Counted from the first letter of the stretch, positions 27,137-36,224 are shown. The stretch: 64,000 bases of DNA from Marvinbryantia formatexigens DSM 14469 (GCF_025148285.1 NZ_CP102268.1:3751501-3815500), one strand, 5' to 3'. Notes: a model not told the origin generated them from the letters alone. Program-made: numbers and translations.

Positions 27137-28501
27137 ATGAAAAAGAAAAAAGTGGCATTTCATAATCTGGGATGCAAAGTGAACGCATACGAGACAGAGG
27201 CGATGCAGCAGATGCTGCAGGCGCGCGGCTATGAGATTGTGCCGTTTGACGGACCTGCGGATGTCTATGTTATCAATACCTGTACCGTTACGAATATTGC
27301 AGACAGGAAATCACGGCAGATGCTGCACCGCGCGAAGAAAATGAATCCGCAGGCGGTGGTGGTGGCGGCGGGCTGCTACGCGCAGGCGGCGGGTGAGGAG
27401 CTTGCCGGGGATACTGCGGTGGATATTGTGATTGGAAATAACCGCAAGAAGGATCTGGCGGATATTCTGGAGGAGTATGAGCAGGAGCGGACCGGTTGTC
27501 GTAGCTGTGAGCAGGAGCAGGCAGACGGCTGCGGGCAGGAGCAGGAATGTGAGCAGGCAGGCTGTCGTGAGCAGGAACGGGCGGCGTGTCATCTGCAGGA
27601 TGTTGCCCATGCGCCGGAGTATGAGACGCTTTCTATTTCGCGGACGGCGGAGCACACCCGTGCTTATATTAAGGTGCAGGACGGCTGCAACCAGTTCTGC
27701 AGCTATTGTATTATCCCATATGCCAGAGGGCGCATCCGCAGCCGTGAGCTGGCGGACGTGCTGGCGGAGGTGAGCACGCTGGCGGAAAACGGCTATCAGG
27801 AAGTGGTGCTCACCGGGATTCATTTAAGCTCCTACGGGAAGGAAAAAGACGATGGCATCGGTCTTTTGCAGCTTATCGAGGCGGTGCACGAGGTGGAGGG
27901 AATCCGCCGCATCCGCCTGGGCTCGCTGGAGCCGCGCATCATTACGGAGGAATTTGCAGAGCGCCTCAGTGAGCTGCCCAAAATCTGCCCGCATTTTCAT
28001 CTGTCCCTGCAGAGCGGCTGCGATGCGACACTGAAGCGTATGAACCGTCACTATACGACGGAGGAATATTATGAAAAGTGCGTGCTTCTGCGCAGATATT
28101 TTGACGATCCGGCGCTGACGACAGATGTGATCGTTGGTTTTCCGGGGGAGACGGAGGAGGAATTTGCACAGACCTGCGCCTTCCTGGAAAAAGTGAAATT
28201 TTATGAGACGCATATTTTTAAATATTCCAGACGGAAGGGGACGAAGGCGGCAGCGATGGAAAACCAGGTCCCGGAGGAGATAAAAAATGAGCGCAGCAAA
28301 GTGCTGCAGGAGCTGAATAAAAGGAATATGGCACAGTACGAGGCGCTGTTTCACGGCAGACGCGCGGAGGTGCTGTTTGAGGAAAAAACGGTAAAGGACG
28401 GCAGGGAATATTACAGCGGACACACCAGAGAATATATCCTGGTAACGGTTCCTGCCGGGGACTGTGATTTAAGAAATAAAATTTGTGATTGTATTTTGTG
28501 A
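27137..28501 (+). CDS. mtaB: tRNA (N6-threonylcarbamoyladenosine-37-C2) methylthiotransferase MtaB
   Basis: This 454-residue MiaB-type radical SAM enzyme adds a methylthio group to t6A37. The N-terminal cluster domain has cysteines 13, 49 and 80 (LGCKVNAYE, NTCTVT, AAGCYAQ). The radical SAM motif is C184, C188, C191 in DGCNQFCSYC, and a TRAM domain occupies the last 65 residues. The odd part is residues 115-152, a Glu/Gln-rich insert with six cysteines (121, 124, 132, 138, 143, 151) between the first two domains. ATG 27137 gives the family start KVAFHNLGCKVN and follows AAAGGA. Its 3' end carries a probable promoter for ireB. Confidence 0.93.
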   Translation: MKKKKVAFHNLGCKVNAYETEAMQQMLQARGYEIVPFDGPADVYVINTCTVTNIADRKSRQMLHRAKKMNPQAVVVAAGCYAQAAGEELAGDTAVDIVIGNNRKKDLADILEEYEQERTGCRSCEQEQADGCGQEQECEQAGCREQERAACHLQDVAHAPEYETLSISRTAEHTRAYIKVQDGCNQFCSYCIIPYARGRIRSRELADVLAEVSTLAENGYQEVVLTGIHLSSYGKEKDDGIGLLQLIEAVHEVEGIRRIRLGSLEPRIITEEFAERLSELPKICPHFHLSLQSGCDATLKRMNRHYTTEEYYEKCVLLRRYFDDPALTTDVIVGFPGETEEEFAQTCAFLEKVKFYETHIFKYSRRKGTKAAAMENQVPEEIKNERSKVLQELNKRNMAQYEALFHGRRAEVLFEEKTVKDGREYYSGHTREYILVTVPAGDCDLRNKICDCIL

Positions 28502-28517
28502 AACTCTGATGTAGAAT
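28489..28517 (+). promoter_or_regulatory. Possible SigA promoter upstream of ireB
   Basis: -35 TTGTAT (28489-28494), 17-base spacer, -10 TAGAAT (28512-28517), partly within the end of mtaB and 35 bases before the ireB start. Confidence 0.45.
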
Positions 28518-28551
28518 AGAGCAAAAGGATGTTTGTTAAGGACGTGAAAAA

Positions 28552-28809
28552 ATGGGAAAAATCAGTAACACACAATATTTTCGAATGAATCTTGACACAG
28601 AAGTGAGTGTAAAGGATATTCTGGACACTGTCTATAATGCAATGGTGGAAAAGGGCTATAATCCGGTCAACCAGATTGTGGGCTACATCATGTCGGGCGA
28701 CCCTACCTATATCACCAGCCACAACAATGCACGCGCCATGATTATGAAGGTGGAGCGCGACGAGCTGGTGGAGGAGCTTCTGCGCGAGTATATTAAGAAC
28801 AGGTCATGA
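28552..28809 (+). CDS. ireB: IreB family regulatory phosphoprotein (DUF965)
   Basis: This 85-residue protein has the normal IreB length and motifs, [24 protein letters not shown] split around the central helix and [14 protein letters not shown]. In Enterococcus, IreB is phosphorylated on threonines by the Ser/Thr kinase IreK and modulates cephalosporin resistance. The kinase is not in this window. It is translationally coupled (ATGA) to ruvX, the standard order ireB-ruvX-DUF1292 in Firmicutes. Confidence 0.93.
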   Translation: MGKISNTQYFRMNLDTEVSVKDILDTVYNAMVEKGYNPVNQIVGYIMSGDPTYITSHNNARAMIMKVERDELVEELLREYIKNRS

Positions 28810-29291
28810 CGGCGGAAAACAGATACCGGATCATGGGGCTGGATTTCGGCTCTAAGACCGTGGGCGTGGCAATCAGCGATGAGCTGCTGATTACCGCGCA
28901 GGGAATTGAGATTATTCGAAGAACGTCTGAAAATAAACTCCGGCAGACATGCGCGAGAATCGAAACGCTTATCGGAGAATACCATGTCGGAAGGATCGTG
29001 CTTGGCTTTCCGAAAAATATGAATAATACGATTGGGGAACGTGCAGAAAAATCTCTGGCATTCAAAGAAATGCTGGAGCGCAGGACCTCTCTTCCCGTTG
29101 TCATGTGGGACGAACGTCTGACGACGGTGGAGGCGGACCGCACTCTGATGGAAGGCGGAGTGCGCCGCGAGAAGCGGAAGGATTATGTGGATAAGCTGGC
29201 GGCAGTGTATATACTGCAGGGTTATCTGGATTATCTCGCAATGAACGGTGCGGACAGCCATGAGCAGGTGGCGGACGGACGCAGCAGGTGA
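28806..29291 (+). CDS. ruvX: RuvX/YqgF family RNase H-like protein
   Basis: This 161-residue RNase H-fold protein begins [17 protein letters not shown] after a short lead, with [12 protein letters not shown] and [10 protein letters not shown] as further family blocks. It is annotated as a putative pre-16S rRNA processing nuclease or Holliday junction resolvase; the rRNA role is better supported in bacteria. The acidic residues of the catalytic site (Asp in LDFG, Glu in DERLT, Asp in KDYVDKLAA) are present. It overlaps ireB by four bases. Confidence 0.93.
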   Translation: MTAENRYRIMGLDFGSKTVGVAISDELLITAQGIEIIRRTSENKLRQTCARIETLIGEYHVGRIVLGFPKNMNNTIGERAEKSLAFKEMLERRTSLPVVMWDERLTTVEADRTLMEGGVRREKRKDYVDKLAAVYILQGYLDYLAMNGADSHEQVADGRSR

Positions 29292-29341
29292 GGGTACCTC
29301 TGGCTTTTTATGCGGGAAAATTGCATGCGGAGAAGTGGCAT

Positions 29342-29602
29342 ATGGAAAAAATATTATTTGAAATGGCAGATTCCGGGGAATCTGTAGAATTTTTTGTGCT
29401 GGAACAAACGAGAATAAATGGAACAAACTATATACTGGTCACCGATTCCGAGGAAGATGACGCGGAAGCGCTGATTCTGCGTGATTTGTCAGAAGACGGC
29501 GAGCAGGAAGCAATTTATGAGATCGTAGAAGATGATAATGAATTAGCGGCAATATCCAGGGTTTTCAGTGAAATGCTGGAAGACGTTGATATTACGCTCT
29601 GA
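29342..29602 (+). CDS. DUF1292 family protein (YrzB-like)
   Basis: This 86-residue, very acidic protein follows ruvX, as yrzB does in Bacillus. It begins MEKILFEMADSGESVEF and has the family block NYILVTDSEEDDAEALILR. No molecular function is established for DUF1292. ATG 29342 is chosen because GGAGAAG lies eleven bases upstream. A longer in-frame GTG reading would start inside the end of ruvX without a ribosome binding site. It is followed by rnj after 18 bases. Confidence 0.88.
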   Translation: MEKILFEMADSGESVEFFVLEQTRINGTNYILVTDSEEDDAEALILRDLSEDGEQEAIYEIVEDDNELAAISRVFSEMLEDVDITL

Positions 29603-29620
29603 TAAAGAAAGGAGATTTTT

Positions 29621-31288
29621 TTGAAAAATATTAACAATTCCAAATTGAGAATCATTCCGCTTGGCGGTCTGGAGCAGATCGGAATGAACATAACTGCCTT
29701 TGAATTCGAAGACAGTATTATTGTGGTGGACTGCGGTCTGTCTTTTCCGGAGGACGACATGCTCGGCATCGACCTGGTCATTCCCGATGTCACCTACCTG
29801 AAGGATAATATCGACAAAGTAAAGGGCTTTGTCATCACGCATGGTCACGAGGACCATATCGGCGCGCTTCCCTATGTGATTAAAGAAATTAACGTCCCGA
29901 TTTACGCCACCAAGCTGACGATGGGAATCATCGAAAACAAATTTACCGAGCACAATCTGTTAAAATCGACGAAGCGCAAAATCGTAAAGCATGGACAATC
30001 CATCAATCTCGGCATGTTCCGCATTGAATTTATCAAGACAAACCACAGTATCGCGGATGCAGCGGCGCTCGCCATTTATTCTCCGGCGGGAATCGTGGTC
30101 CACACCGGCGACTTCAAGGTGGATTACACGCCGGTGTTCGGGGACGCCATTGATTTGCAGCGTTTCGCGGAAATCGGGAAAAAGGGCGTGCTTGCGCTGA
30201 TGTGCGACAGCACGAATGCGGAGCGGCAGGGCTTTACCATGTCGGAGCGCACGGTCGGCAGAACCTTTGATAATATTTTTGCCGAGCACCGCAACACACG
30301 TATTATTATCGCGACGTTTGCCTCCAATGTGGACCGCGTGCAGCAGATTATCAATTCCGCGTACAAGTACGGCAGAAAGGTGGTCGTGGAGGGCAGAAGC
30401 ATGGTCAGCATTATTTCCATCGCTGCCGAGCTGGGCTACCTGAATATCCCGGACTATACGCTGATTGACGTTGAGCAGATGAAGAATTATCCGGACGAGC
30501 AGATGGTTCTGATTACGACCGGAAGTCAGGGAGAATCGATGGCGGCGCTTTCACGTATGGCGTCCGATATGCACCGCAAGGTGTCCATCAAGCCGGGCGA
30601 TACGGTTATTTTCAGCTCACATCCGATTCCCGGAAATGAGAAAGCGGTGTCGAAGGTGATTAACGAGCTGTCCGCGAAGGGTGCCGATGTGATTTTCCAG
30701 GATGCTCATGTTTCCGGACATGCCTGCCAGGAGGAAATCAAGCTGATTTATTCTCTGGTACATCCGAAATATGCCATTCCGGTGCACGGGGAGTACCGTC
30801 ATCTGAAGGCGCAGGCGCAGCTTGCGCAGAGCCTGGGCATTCCGAAGGACCGCATCTTTATCATGAAGAGCGGACAGGTTCTGGAGCTGGATGAGAACGA
30901 ACCTGCGAAAATTACCGGACAGGTGCAGACCGGGGCAATCCTGGTGGACGGTCTTGGTGTCGGGGACGTTGGAAATATCGTGCTGCGCGACCGTCAGCAT
31001 CTGGCGGAGGACGGCATTGTGATTGTGGTGCTCACACTGGAGCGTTATACCAACCAGGTGCTCGCGGGACCGGATATCGTATCGCGCGGTTTTGTCTACG
31101 TGCGTGAATCGGAGGACCTGATGGGAGAGGCGCGCAAGGTGATTGAGGAGGCGCTCGCATACTGCGAAACGAAGCGCATTTCCGACTGGAGCAAGATTAA
31201 AAATACGATTCGTGACGAGCTGAACAATTTTATCTGGAAAAAGACGAAGAGAAGTCCGATGATTCTGCCGATTATCATGGAAGTTTAA
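29621..31288 (+). CDS. rnj: Ribonuclease J
   Basis: This 555-residue metallo-beta-lactamase / beta-CASP ribonuclease acts as 5' exonuclease and endonuclease in RNA decay and rRNA maturation. The zinc motif ITHGHEDHIGALP, the histidine in NHSIADAAAL, HTGDFKVD, the beta-CASP block with GSQGE and FSSHPIPGNE, and HVSGHA are all present. The start is a TTG at 29621 with AAAGGAG at a good distance; no in-frame ATG fits the family N-terminus. It is the only RNase J in the window, so the RnjA/RnjB type cannot be decided. Confidence 0.95.
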   Translation: MKNINNSKLRIIPLGGLEQIGMNITAFEFEDSIIVVDCGLSFPEDDMLGIDLVIPDVTYLKDNIDKVKGFVITHGHEDHIGALPYVIKEINVPIYATKLTMGIIENKFTEHNLLKSTKRKIVKHGQSINLGMFRIEFIKTNHSIADAAALAIYSPAGIVVHTGDFKVDYTPVFGDAIDLQRFAEIGKKGVLALMCDSTNAERQGFTMSERTVGRTFDNIFAEHRNTRIIIATFASNVDRVQQIINSAYKYGRKVVVEGRSMVSIISIAAELGYLNIPDYTLIDVEQMKNYPDEQMVLITTGSQGESMAALSRMASDMHRKVSIKPGDTVIFSSHPIPGNEKAVSKVINELSAKGADVIFQDAHVSGHACQEEIKLIYSLVHPKYAIPVHGEYRHLKAQAQLAQSLGIPKDRIFIMKSGQVLELDENEPAKITGQVQTGAILVDGLGVGDVGNIVLRDRQHLAEDGIVIVVLTLERYTNQVLAGPDIVSRGFVYVRESEDLMGEARKVIEEALAYCETKRISDWSKIKNTIRDELNNFIWKKTKRSPMILPIIMEV

Positions 31289-31300
31289 CGGAGAGCAGCT

Positions 31301-31660
31301 ATGCAGGATACGATAGATATTTATACAAAGGCGCTGATACGCGTCATCCAGGACAGCCGGGAATACCGCGCGTTCTGCCGCGCTAAAAATAAGGTGTCGG
31401 GTATGCCGGAGCTGAAAAAGCAGATTGACGATTACCGGACGCAGGTCTACCGTCTGCAGTATGAGGGGGATACCGAAACGCTGTATGACCGGGTGCAGGA
31501 ATTTAATACAGAGCATGCGCAGTTCAGGAGAGACCCGCTGGTAAACGAATATTTAAACAGTGAGCTTGCCGTCTGCCGGATGCTTCAGAAGGTGGCGGCG
31601 GGGCTGGCTGACGCGCTGGATCTGGACCTGGATGAAGTGGCGCAGGAAATCCGCTCTTAA
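31301..31660 (+). CDS. YlbF/YmcA family protein
   Basis: This 119-residue all-helical protein belongs to the Com_YlbF family. In Bacillus, YlbF, YmcA and YaaT form an Fe-S-containing complex that affects RNase Y, competence, biofilm and sporulation. The fold is suggested by the N-terminal ALIRVIQDSREYRAFCRAKNKV region split by MPELKKQIDDYR and a charged C-terminal helix. Sitting directly after rnj, it fits a role in RNA decay, but that link is inferred. GGAGAG precedes the ATG. Confidence 0.8.
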   Translation: MQDTIDIYTKALIRVIQDSREYRAFCRAKNKVSGMPELKKQIDDYRTQVYRLQYEGDTETLYDRVQEFNTEHAQFRRDPLVNEYLNSELAVCRMLQKVAAGLADALDLDLDEVAQEIRS

Positions 31661-31675
31661 AGAAGGGGGATGCTT

Positions 31676-32071
31676 ATGCAGACCAGACGGATACTGACGG
31701 GGATTCTGATGCTTTTGGTGAAGCTGCTTCTTGCGGTGCTCATCGCGGTGGGAATTTATCATCTTGGCGAATATGCCTATTCTTTCGGACACAGCATCTA
31801 TGACAATGAGACCGTGTCTGACCCGCCGGGCAGGGATGTTGCGGTGGTGATTCCGGATGGCAGCAGTATCAGCCAGGTGGCAAAGCTTCTGGAGGCAAGG
31901 GGACTGATACGCGATGAAAAGGTGTTCCGCGTGCAGGAGCGCCTTTCCAGATATCACGGGCAGTTGAAGGCGGGCAATTATATATTGAATACGTCGCAGA
32001 CTGCGGAGGAAATGCTTGCCATTTTAAGCGGCAATGAGGAAGATTTGTCAGAAAATGAGGACGACGGATGA
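31676..32071 (+). CDS. Short YceG/MltG-like membrane protein without catalytic domain
   Basis: This encodes 131 residues: an N-terminal membrane helix (about 8-30), then an extracellular segment like the LysM-like part of MltG (VVIPDGSSISQVAKLLEARGLI and LKAGNYILNTSQTAEEMLAIL). Full MltG endolytic transglycosylases are about 350 residues and have a catalytic glutamate domain that is absent here. The gene stands exactly where Bacillus has yrrL (mltG), before trmR, so it is probably a reduced orthologue. ATG 31676 has the better-spaced GGGGG; ATG 31670 is possible. The stop overlaps trmR by ATGA. Confidence 0.72.
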   Translation: MQTRRILTGILMLLVKLLLAVLIAVGIYHLGEYAYSFGHSIYDNETVSDPPGRDVAVVIPDGSSISQVAKLLEARGLIRDEKVFRVQERLSRYHGQLKAGNYILNTSQTAEEMLAILSGNEEDLSENEDDG

Positions 32072-32712
32072 TTGTAGAGGAACGAATGACGGCTTATCTG
32101 GATTCGCTGGAGACCGGAAACGGGGAGTTTCTGGATAAGCTGGAACAGAAGGCGAAAAAAGACGCTGTGCCGGTTATCCGCAGACAGATGCAGAGCTTTC
32201 TGAAGATGCTCCTGCGGATAAAGCGCCCTGCCCGGATTCTGGAGGTAGGGACGGCAACCGGTTTTTCCGCGATTCTGATGTGTGAGAATACGCCGCCGGA
32301 GACGACGGTCACGACGATTGAGAAATATGAAAAGCGGATTTCTGAGGCGAAGGAGAATTTTGCGCGGGTAGGTCTGTCCGGGCGCATTACGCTGCTGGAG
32401 GGTGACGCGATGGAACGGTTGAAAGAGCTGGAAGGCTCTTTTGATTTTGTTTTTATGGATGCCGCCAAGGGGCAGTATATTTATTTTCTGCCGGAGGTGC
32501 TGCGGCTGCTGGAGCCGGAGGGCATCCTGGTGTCGGACAATGTCCTGCAGGAGGGCGATCTGATTGAGTCGCATTTTGCGGTGGAGCGCCGGAACCGGAC
32601 GATTTATAAGCGGATGCGGGAATATCTCTATGAGCTGAAGCACAACGGGCAGCTGTTGACGTCCATTGTTCCGGTCGGGGACGGGGCGGCAGTGAGCGTG
32701 AAGATACGGTAA
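32068..32712 (+). CDS. trmR: tRNA 5-hydroxyuridine methyltransferase TrmR-like O-methyltransferase
   Basis: This 214-residue class I SAM O-methyltransferase has ILEVGTATGFSAILM as the SAM motif and FMDAAKGQY and LVSDNVL as the metal-site blocks of the catechol-OMT-like family. Bacillus YrrM (TrmR) methylates 5-hydroxyuridine at the wobble base of tRNA, and the next gene is the matching hydroxylase TrhP. The synteny with yrrK-yrzB-yrrL-yrrM-yrrO supports this over a generic O-methyltransferase. Confidence 0.85.
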   Translation: MIVEERMTAYLDSLETGNGEFLDKLEQKAKKDAVPVIRRQMQSFLKMLLRIKRPARILEVGTATGFSAILMCENTPPETTVTTIEKYEKRISEAKENFARVGLSGRITLLEGDAMERLKELEGSFDFVFMDAAKGQYIYFLPEVLRLLEPEGILVSDNVLQEGDLIESHFAVERRNRTIYKRMREYLYELKHNGQLLTSIVPVGDGAAVSVKIR

Positions 32713-32783
32713 CGCAGGCTGTGGAAAAGACCCTGCATAATATGCGGGCGCGGCGGCTTCGGAAAATGCGGGAAATGAGGAGT

Positions 32784-34007
32784 ATGATGAGGAAACCAGA
32801 ACTTTTGATACCGGCGAGCAGTCTGGAAGTGCTGAAGACGGCGGTCGTTTTCGGGGCGGATGCCGTGTACATTGGCGGAGAGGCTTTTGGGCTGCGCGCG
32901 AAGGCAAAAAATTTTTCGATGGACGAGATGCGCGCCGGAATCGCGTTTGCGCATGAGCATGGCGTCAGGGTGTATGTGACGGCGAACATTCTGGCGCATA
33001 ATTATGACCTTGCCGGGGTGGAGGCGTACTTCCGGGAGCTGAAGGATATCCGTCCGGATGCCCTTATTATTGCGGACCCTGGTGTTTTCCGGATCGCCAG
33101 GCGTATCTGTCCGGAGATTGAGGTGCATATCAGCACGCAGGCGAATAATACGAATTATGAGACGTACCGCTTCTGGCATGAGCTGGGGGCGAAGCGTGTG
33201 GTATCCGCGCGGGAGCTTTCCCTGGCGGAAATCAGGGAGCTGCGCGCAAATATTCCGGACGGGCTGGAAATCGAGACATTTGTGCACGGTGCCATGTGCA
33301 TTTCTTATTCGGGAAGATGCTTATTAAGCAATTATTTTACCGGAAGGGATGCCAACCAGGGGGCGTGTACCCATCCGTGCCGCTGGAAATATGCCGTCGT
33401 GGAGGAGACGCGTCCCGGACAGTATCTGCCGGTCTATGAAAATGAGCGCGGAACCTATATTTTTAATTCCAAGGACCTTTGCATGATCGAGCATATTCCG
33501 GATCTGATGGAGGCGGGCATAGACAGCTTCAAAATTGAGGGGCGGATGAAGACGGCGCTCTATGTGGCGACCGTGGCGCGCACCTATCGGAAGGCGATAG
33601 ACGATTATCAGACGTCCCCGGAAAAATATCAGGAGAATATGCCGTGGTACCAGCAGCAGATTGCGAGCTGTACCTACCGGCAGTTTACCACCGGGTTTTT
33701 CTATGGAAAACCGGATGAGAGCACGCAGATTTACGACAATAATACTTATATAAAGGAATACACTTATCTTGGCATTGCGGAGACGGCGCAGGAGAACACC
33801 TGCCAGATAGAGCAGCGGAATAAATTTTCCGTCGGCGAGGAAATTGAGATTATGAAGCCGGACGGGCGAAATGTGCCGGCGACGGTTCTTTCTATTGCCG
33901 ATGAGGAGGGCAATCCGATGGAGAGTGCTCCGCATCCGCAGCAGAAGCTGACAGTGCGGCTGTCCGGAGAGGTGCAGCAGTACGATTTGCTGAGGAGAAA
34001 GGAATAA
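32784..34007 (+). CDS. trhP: U32 family protein, tRNA hydroxylation protein TrhP-like
   Basis: This encodes about 407 residues. The U32 signature is clear: ETFVHGAMCISYSGRCLLS, followed by further cysteines in GACTHPCRW that form the cluster site. Although called peptidases, TrhP proteins hydroxylate U34 of tRNA using a prephenate-derived pathway. The product would be the substrate of TrmR encoded just before. Bacillus has two such genes (yrrN, yrrO); only one is here. The start is uncertain. ATG 32784 or 32787 follows TGAGGAG closely, and a GTG at 32721 would add 21 basic residues. Confidence 0.87.
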   Translation: MMRKPELLIPASSLEVLKTAVVFGADAVYIGGEAFGLRAKAKNFSMDEMRAGIAFAHEHGVRVYVTANILAHNYDLAGVEAYFRELKDIRPDALIIADPGVFRIARRICPEIEVHISTQANNTNYETYRFWHELGAKRVVSARELSLAEIRELRANIPDGLEIETFVHGAMCISYSGRCLLSNYFTGRDANQGACTHPCRWKYAVVEETRPGQYLPVYENERGTYIFNSKDLCMIEHIPDLMEAGIDSFKIEGRMKTALYVATVARTYRKAIDDYQTSPEKYQENMPWYQQQIASCTYRQFTTGFFYGKPDESTQIYDNNTYIKEYTYLGIAETAQENTCQIEQRNKFSVGEEIEIMKPDGRNVPATVLSIADEEGNPMESAPHPQQKLTVRLSGEVQQYDLLRRKE

Positions 34008-34031
34008 GGCGGCAAAAGGAAAGCAGAGGAC

Positions 34032-34697
34032 ATGGCAGAGAACAGGGTGTTAAATGTAGAAGAGGTTATGGAGCTCCTCGATAAAAGCGAAAATTACCGG
34101 CTGGTGTTTACAGAGTACCGCAGCGCGATTATGGAGATTGAGACGAAGCTGCGCGTGCTGGACAATGAGCTTTCCATTGACCGTGATAAAAATCCGATTG
34201 AGGCGATACATACCCGGCTGAAGAGCCCGGAAAGTATCCTGGAGAAGATGCGGCGCAAAAATTATCCGAAGACGCTGGAGAGTATGCGGGAAAACCTGCT
34301 GGATATCGCCGGGGTGCGCGTAATCTGCGATTTTATTGACGATATTTATAAGCTGGAGCGGCATCTGTGCAGCCAGAGCGATATCACGGTCATCCGCAGG
34401 AAGGATTATATCCGCAATCCAAAGCCGAACGGCTACCGGAGTCTGCACCTTATTGTGACGGTGCCGATATTTTTGACCGACGGTCCGAAGGAAACGCCGG
34501 TGGAGGTGCAGTTCAGAACGATGGCGATGGATTTCTGGGCAAGTCTGGAGCACAAGCTGAAATACAAAAAGGAAATCAGCGGGACAACGGATATCGCAGA
34601 CCGCCTGAAGGAGTGCGCCGACAGGGCGTTTGCGCTTGATGAGGAAATGATGCAGATTCGCTCGGATATCGATGGGATGGAGTGTAAAAAATGCTGA
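34032..34697 (+). CDS. relQ: Small alarmone synthetase (RelQ-like GTP pyrophosphokinase)
   Basis: This 221-residue stand-alone RelA/SpoT synthetase domain has no hydrolase or regulatory domains. Motifs include IAGVRVICDFIDDIY, RRKDYIRNPKPNGYRSLHL and VEVQFRTMAMDFWASLEHKL. It should make (p)ppGpp from GTP/GDP and ATP. The length and the lack of an N-terminal extension fit RelQ (YjbM) better than RelP (YwaC), though the two are close. AGAGGA precedes the ATG, 24 bases after trhP. A strong terminator follows. Confidence 0.88.
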   Translation: MAENRVLNVEEVMELLDKSENYRLVFTEYRSAIMEIETKLRVLDNELSIDRDKNPIEAIHTRLKSPESILEKMRRKNYPKTLESMRENLLDIAGVRVICDFIDDIYKLERHLCSQSDITVIRRKDYIRNPKPNGYRSLHLIVTVPIFLTDGPKETPVEVQFRTMAMDFWASLEHKLKYKKEISGTTDIADRLKECADRAFALDEEMMQIRSDIDGMECKKC

Positions 34698-34791
34698 GAG
34701 GCAGGGCGAAAGCGCACCACACCTGCACAGAACGGCTTTCTGTGACGAAGAATTTCAACCTTCCATCCGGGCTGCTTTCGGGGAATAAAAT

Positions 34792-34873
34792 ACCGCCCGG
34801 CGGGAATATGCACCGCAGATGCGTCGTGTAAACGACCTGCTTTCTGCAGAGGCTGCCCGCCGGGCGGTTTTTC
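34792..34873. terminator. Bidirectional terminator between relQ and argG
   Basis: A 13-pair perfect stem (34792-34804 with 34856-34868, ACCGCCCGGCGGG) has a 51-base loop, followed by TTTTTCT. The loop can itself fold. It also faces the end of the convergent argG. Confidence 0.75.
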
Positions 34874-34885
34874 TGTTGCAATTTT

Positions 34886-36115
34886 TTATGCTTCTTTATT
34901 TTTTTCTACTTCTGCCATTTTCATAGCGCGCACCTTCAGCGGCAGACCAAACAGCGTGATGAAGCCGCTTGCGTCGTGGTGGTCGTAAAGCTCGCCGGTT
35001 GTGAAGGAAGCAAGGGATTCATTGTACAGGCTGTACGGTGAGGTGGTGCCTGCCTTGATGATATTGCCCTTGTAGAGCTTGAATTTTACTTCTCCGGTCA
35101 CATACTGCTGTGTGCTGTCCACAAAAGCCTGGATTGCCTCGCGCAGCGGTGTGAACCATTTTCCTTCGTATACGATCTGGGCAAACTGGCTGCCGAGTTT
35201 CTTTTTCGTTTCCAGCGTCTCACGGTCCAGAATCAGCTCTTCAAGCTGGTCGTGCGCCTCCATCAGAATGGTGCCGCCCGGCGTCTCATAAACACCGCGT
35301 GACTTCATGCCGACTACACGGTTTTCCACGATATCCACGATACCGATGCCGTGCTTTCCGCCAAGCGCGTTCAGCTCCGTGATGATCTCAGAAACCTTCA
35401 TCGCCTTGCCGTTCAGTGTCTTCGGCACACCGGCTTCAAAGGTCATGGTAACGTATTCCGCCTCGTCCGGCGCTTTCTCCGGAGTAACGCCGAGTACCAG
35501 CATATGGTCGTAGTTCGGCTCGTTTGCCGGATCTTCCAGCTCCAGACCCTCGTGACTGATGTGCCAGAGGTTGCGGTCGCGGCTGTAGCTGTGGCTTGCG
35601 TCAAACGGAAGGTCGATGCCGTGCTGGCGGCAGTATTCGATTTCATCCTCGCGGGACTGCATGGTCCAGACATCGGTCATGCGCCACGGAGCCACAATCT
35701 TTAAATCGGGGGCAAGCGCCTTGATGCTGAGCTCAAAGCGGATCTGGTCATTTCCTTTACCGGTTGCGCCGTGGCAGATGGTGGTAGCGCCCTCCTTGCG
35801 GGCAATCTCCACAAGACGCTTTGCGATGACCGGACGCGCCATAGAGGTGCCGAGCAGATATTTGTGCTCATATACGGCGCCTGCTTTTACGCACGGCATG
35901 ATAAAATCGTCGCAGAATTCGTCAATAATATCTTCAATATATAATTTGGAAGCGCCGGATAATTTTGCGCGCTCCTCCAGACCGTCCAGTTCGTTGCCCT
36001 GTCCGCAGTTGATGCAGCAGCAGATTACCTCGTAGTCAAATGTTTCCTTCAGCCACGGAATCAGCGCCGTAGTATCCAGACCGCCTGAATATGCCAGAAT
36101 TACTTTTTCTTTCAT
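34886..36115 (-). CDS. argG: Argininosuccinate synthase
   Basis: This 409-residue enzyme joins citrulline and aspartate with ATP. The N-terminal PP-loop KVILAYSGGLDTTALIPWL, the STSMARPVIAK-type block (LLGTSMARPVIAK), HGATGKGNDQIRFE and HSYSRDRNLWHIS are all standard. It is transcribed alone, divergent from argC across about 350 bases that hold mirrored promoters and ARG-box-like operators. argH is not seen next to it. The AGGAGGACATC site before the ATG is strong. Confidence 0.97.
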   Translation of the reverse strand: MKEKVILAYSGGLDTTALIPWLKETFDYEVICCCINCGQGNELDGLEERAKLSGASKLYIEDIIDEFCDDFIMPCVKAGAVYEHKYLLGTSMARPVIAKRLVEIARKEGATTICHGATGKGNDQIRFELSIKALAPDLKIVAPWRMTDVWTMQSREDEIEYCRQHGIDLPFDASHSYSRDRNLWHISHEGLELEDPANEPNYDHMLVLGVTPEKAPDEAEYVTMTFEAGVPKTLNGKAMKVSEIITELNALGGKHGIGIVDIVENRVVGMKSRGVYETPGGTILMEAHDQLEELILDRETLETKKKLGSQFAQIVYEGKWFTPLREAIQAFVDSTQQYVTGEVKFKLYKGNIIKAGTTSPYSLYNESLASFTTGELYDHHDASGFITLFGLPLKVRAMKMAEVEKNKEA

Positions 36116-36148
36116 GATGATGTCCTCCTCAAAATCTTCGGTAGCACG

Positions 36149-36166
36149 GTTACTGCCTGCAGTAAC
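36149..36166. repeat. Short perfect palindrome in the argG leader
   Basis: GTTACTGC and GCAGTAAC are separated by CT. The stem matches the stems of the hairpin repeats at 25207 and 52388 (GTTACT, CTGCT...AGCAG), but the loop is missing. It lies between the argG promoter and start. Confidence 0.5.
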
Positions 36167-36195
36167 GTATTACAGCCGTTCTTTTATCAGAGATT

Positions 36196-36224
36196 ACTAT
36201 ACATCATATCCGCGGATTATGCAA
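36196..36224 (-). promoter_or_regulatory. argG promoter with overlapping operator
   Basis: On the minus strand: -35 TTGCAT (36224-36219), 17-base spacer, -10 TATAGT (36201-36196). The inverted repeat TTATGC-AA-GCATAA (36217-36230) overlaps the -35 and is a good candidate ArgR (ARG-box) half of the control region. Confidence 0.7.
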
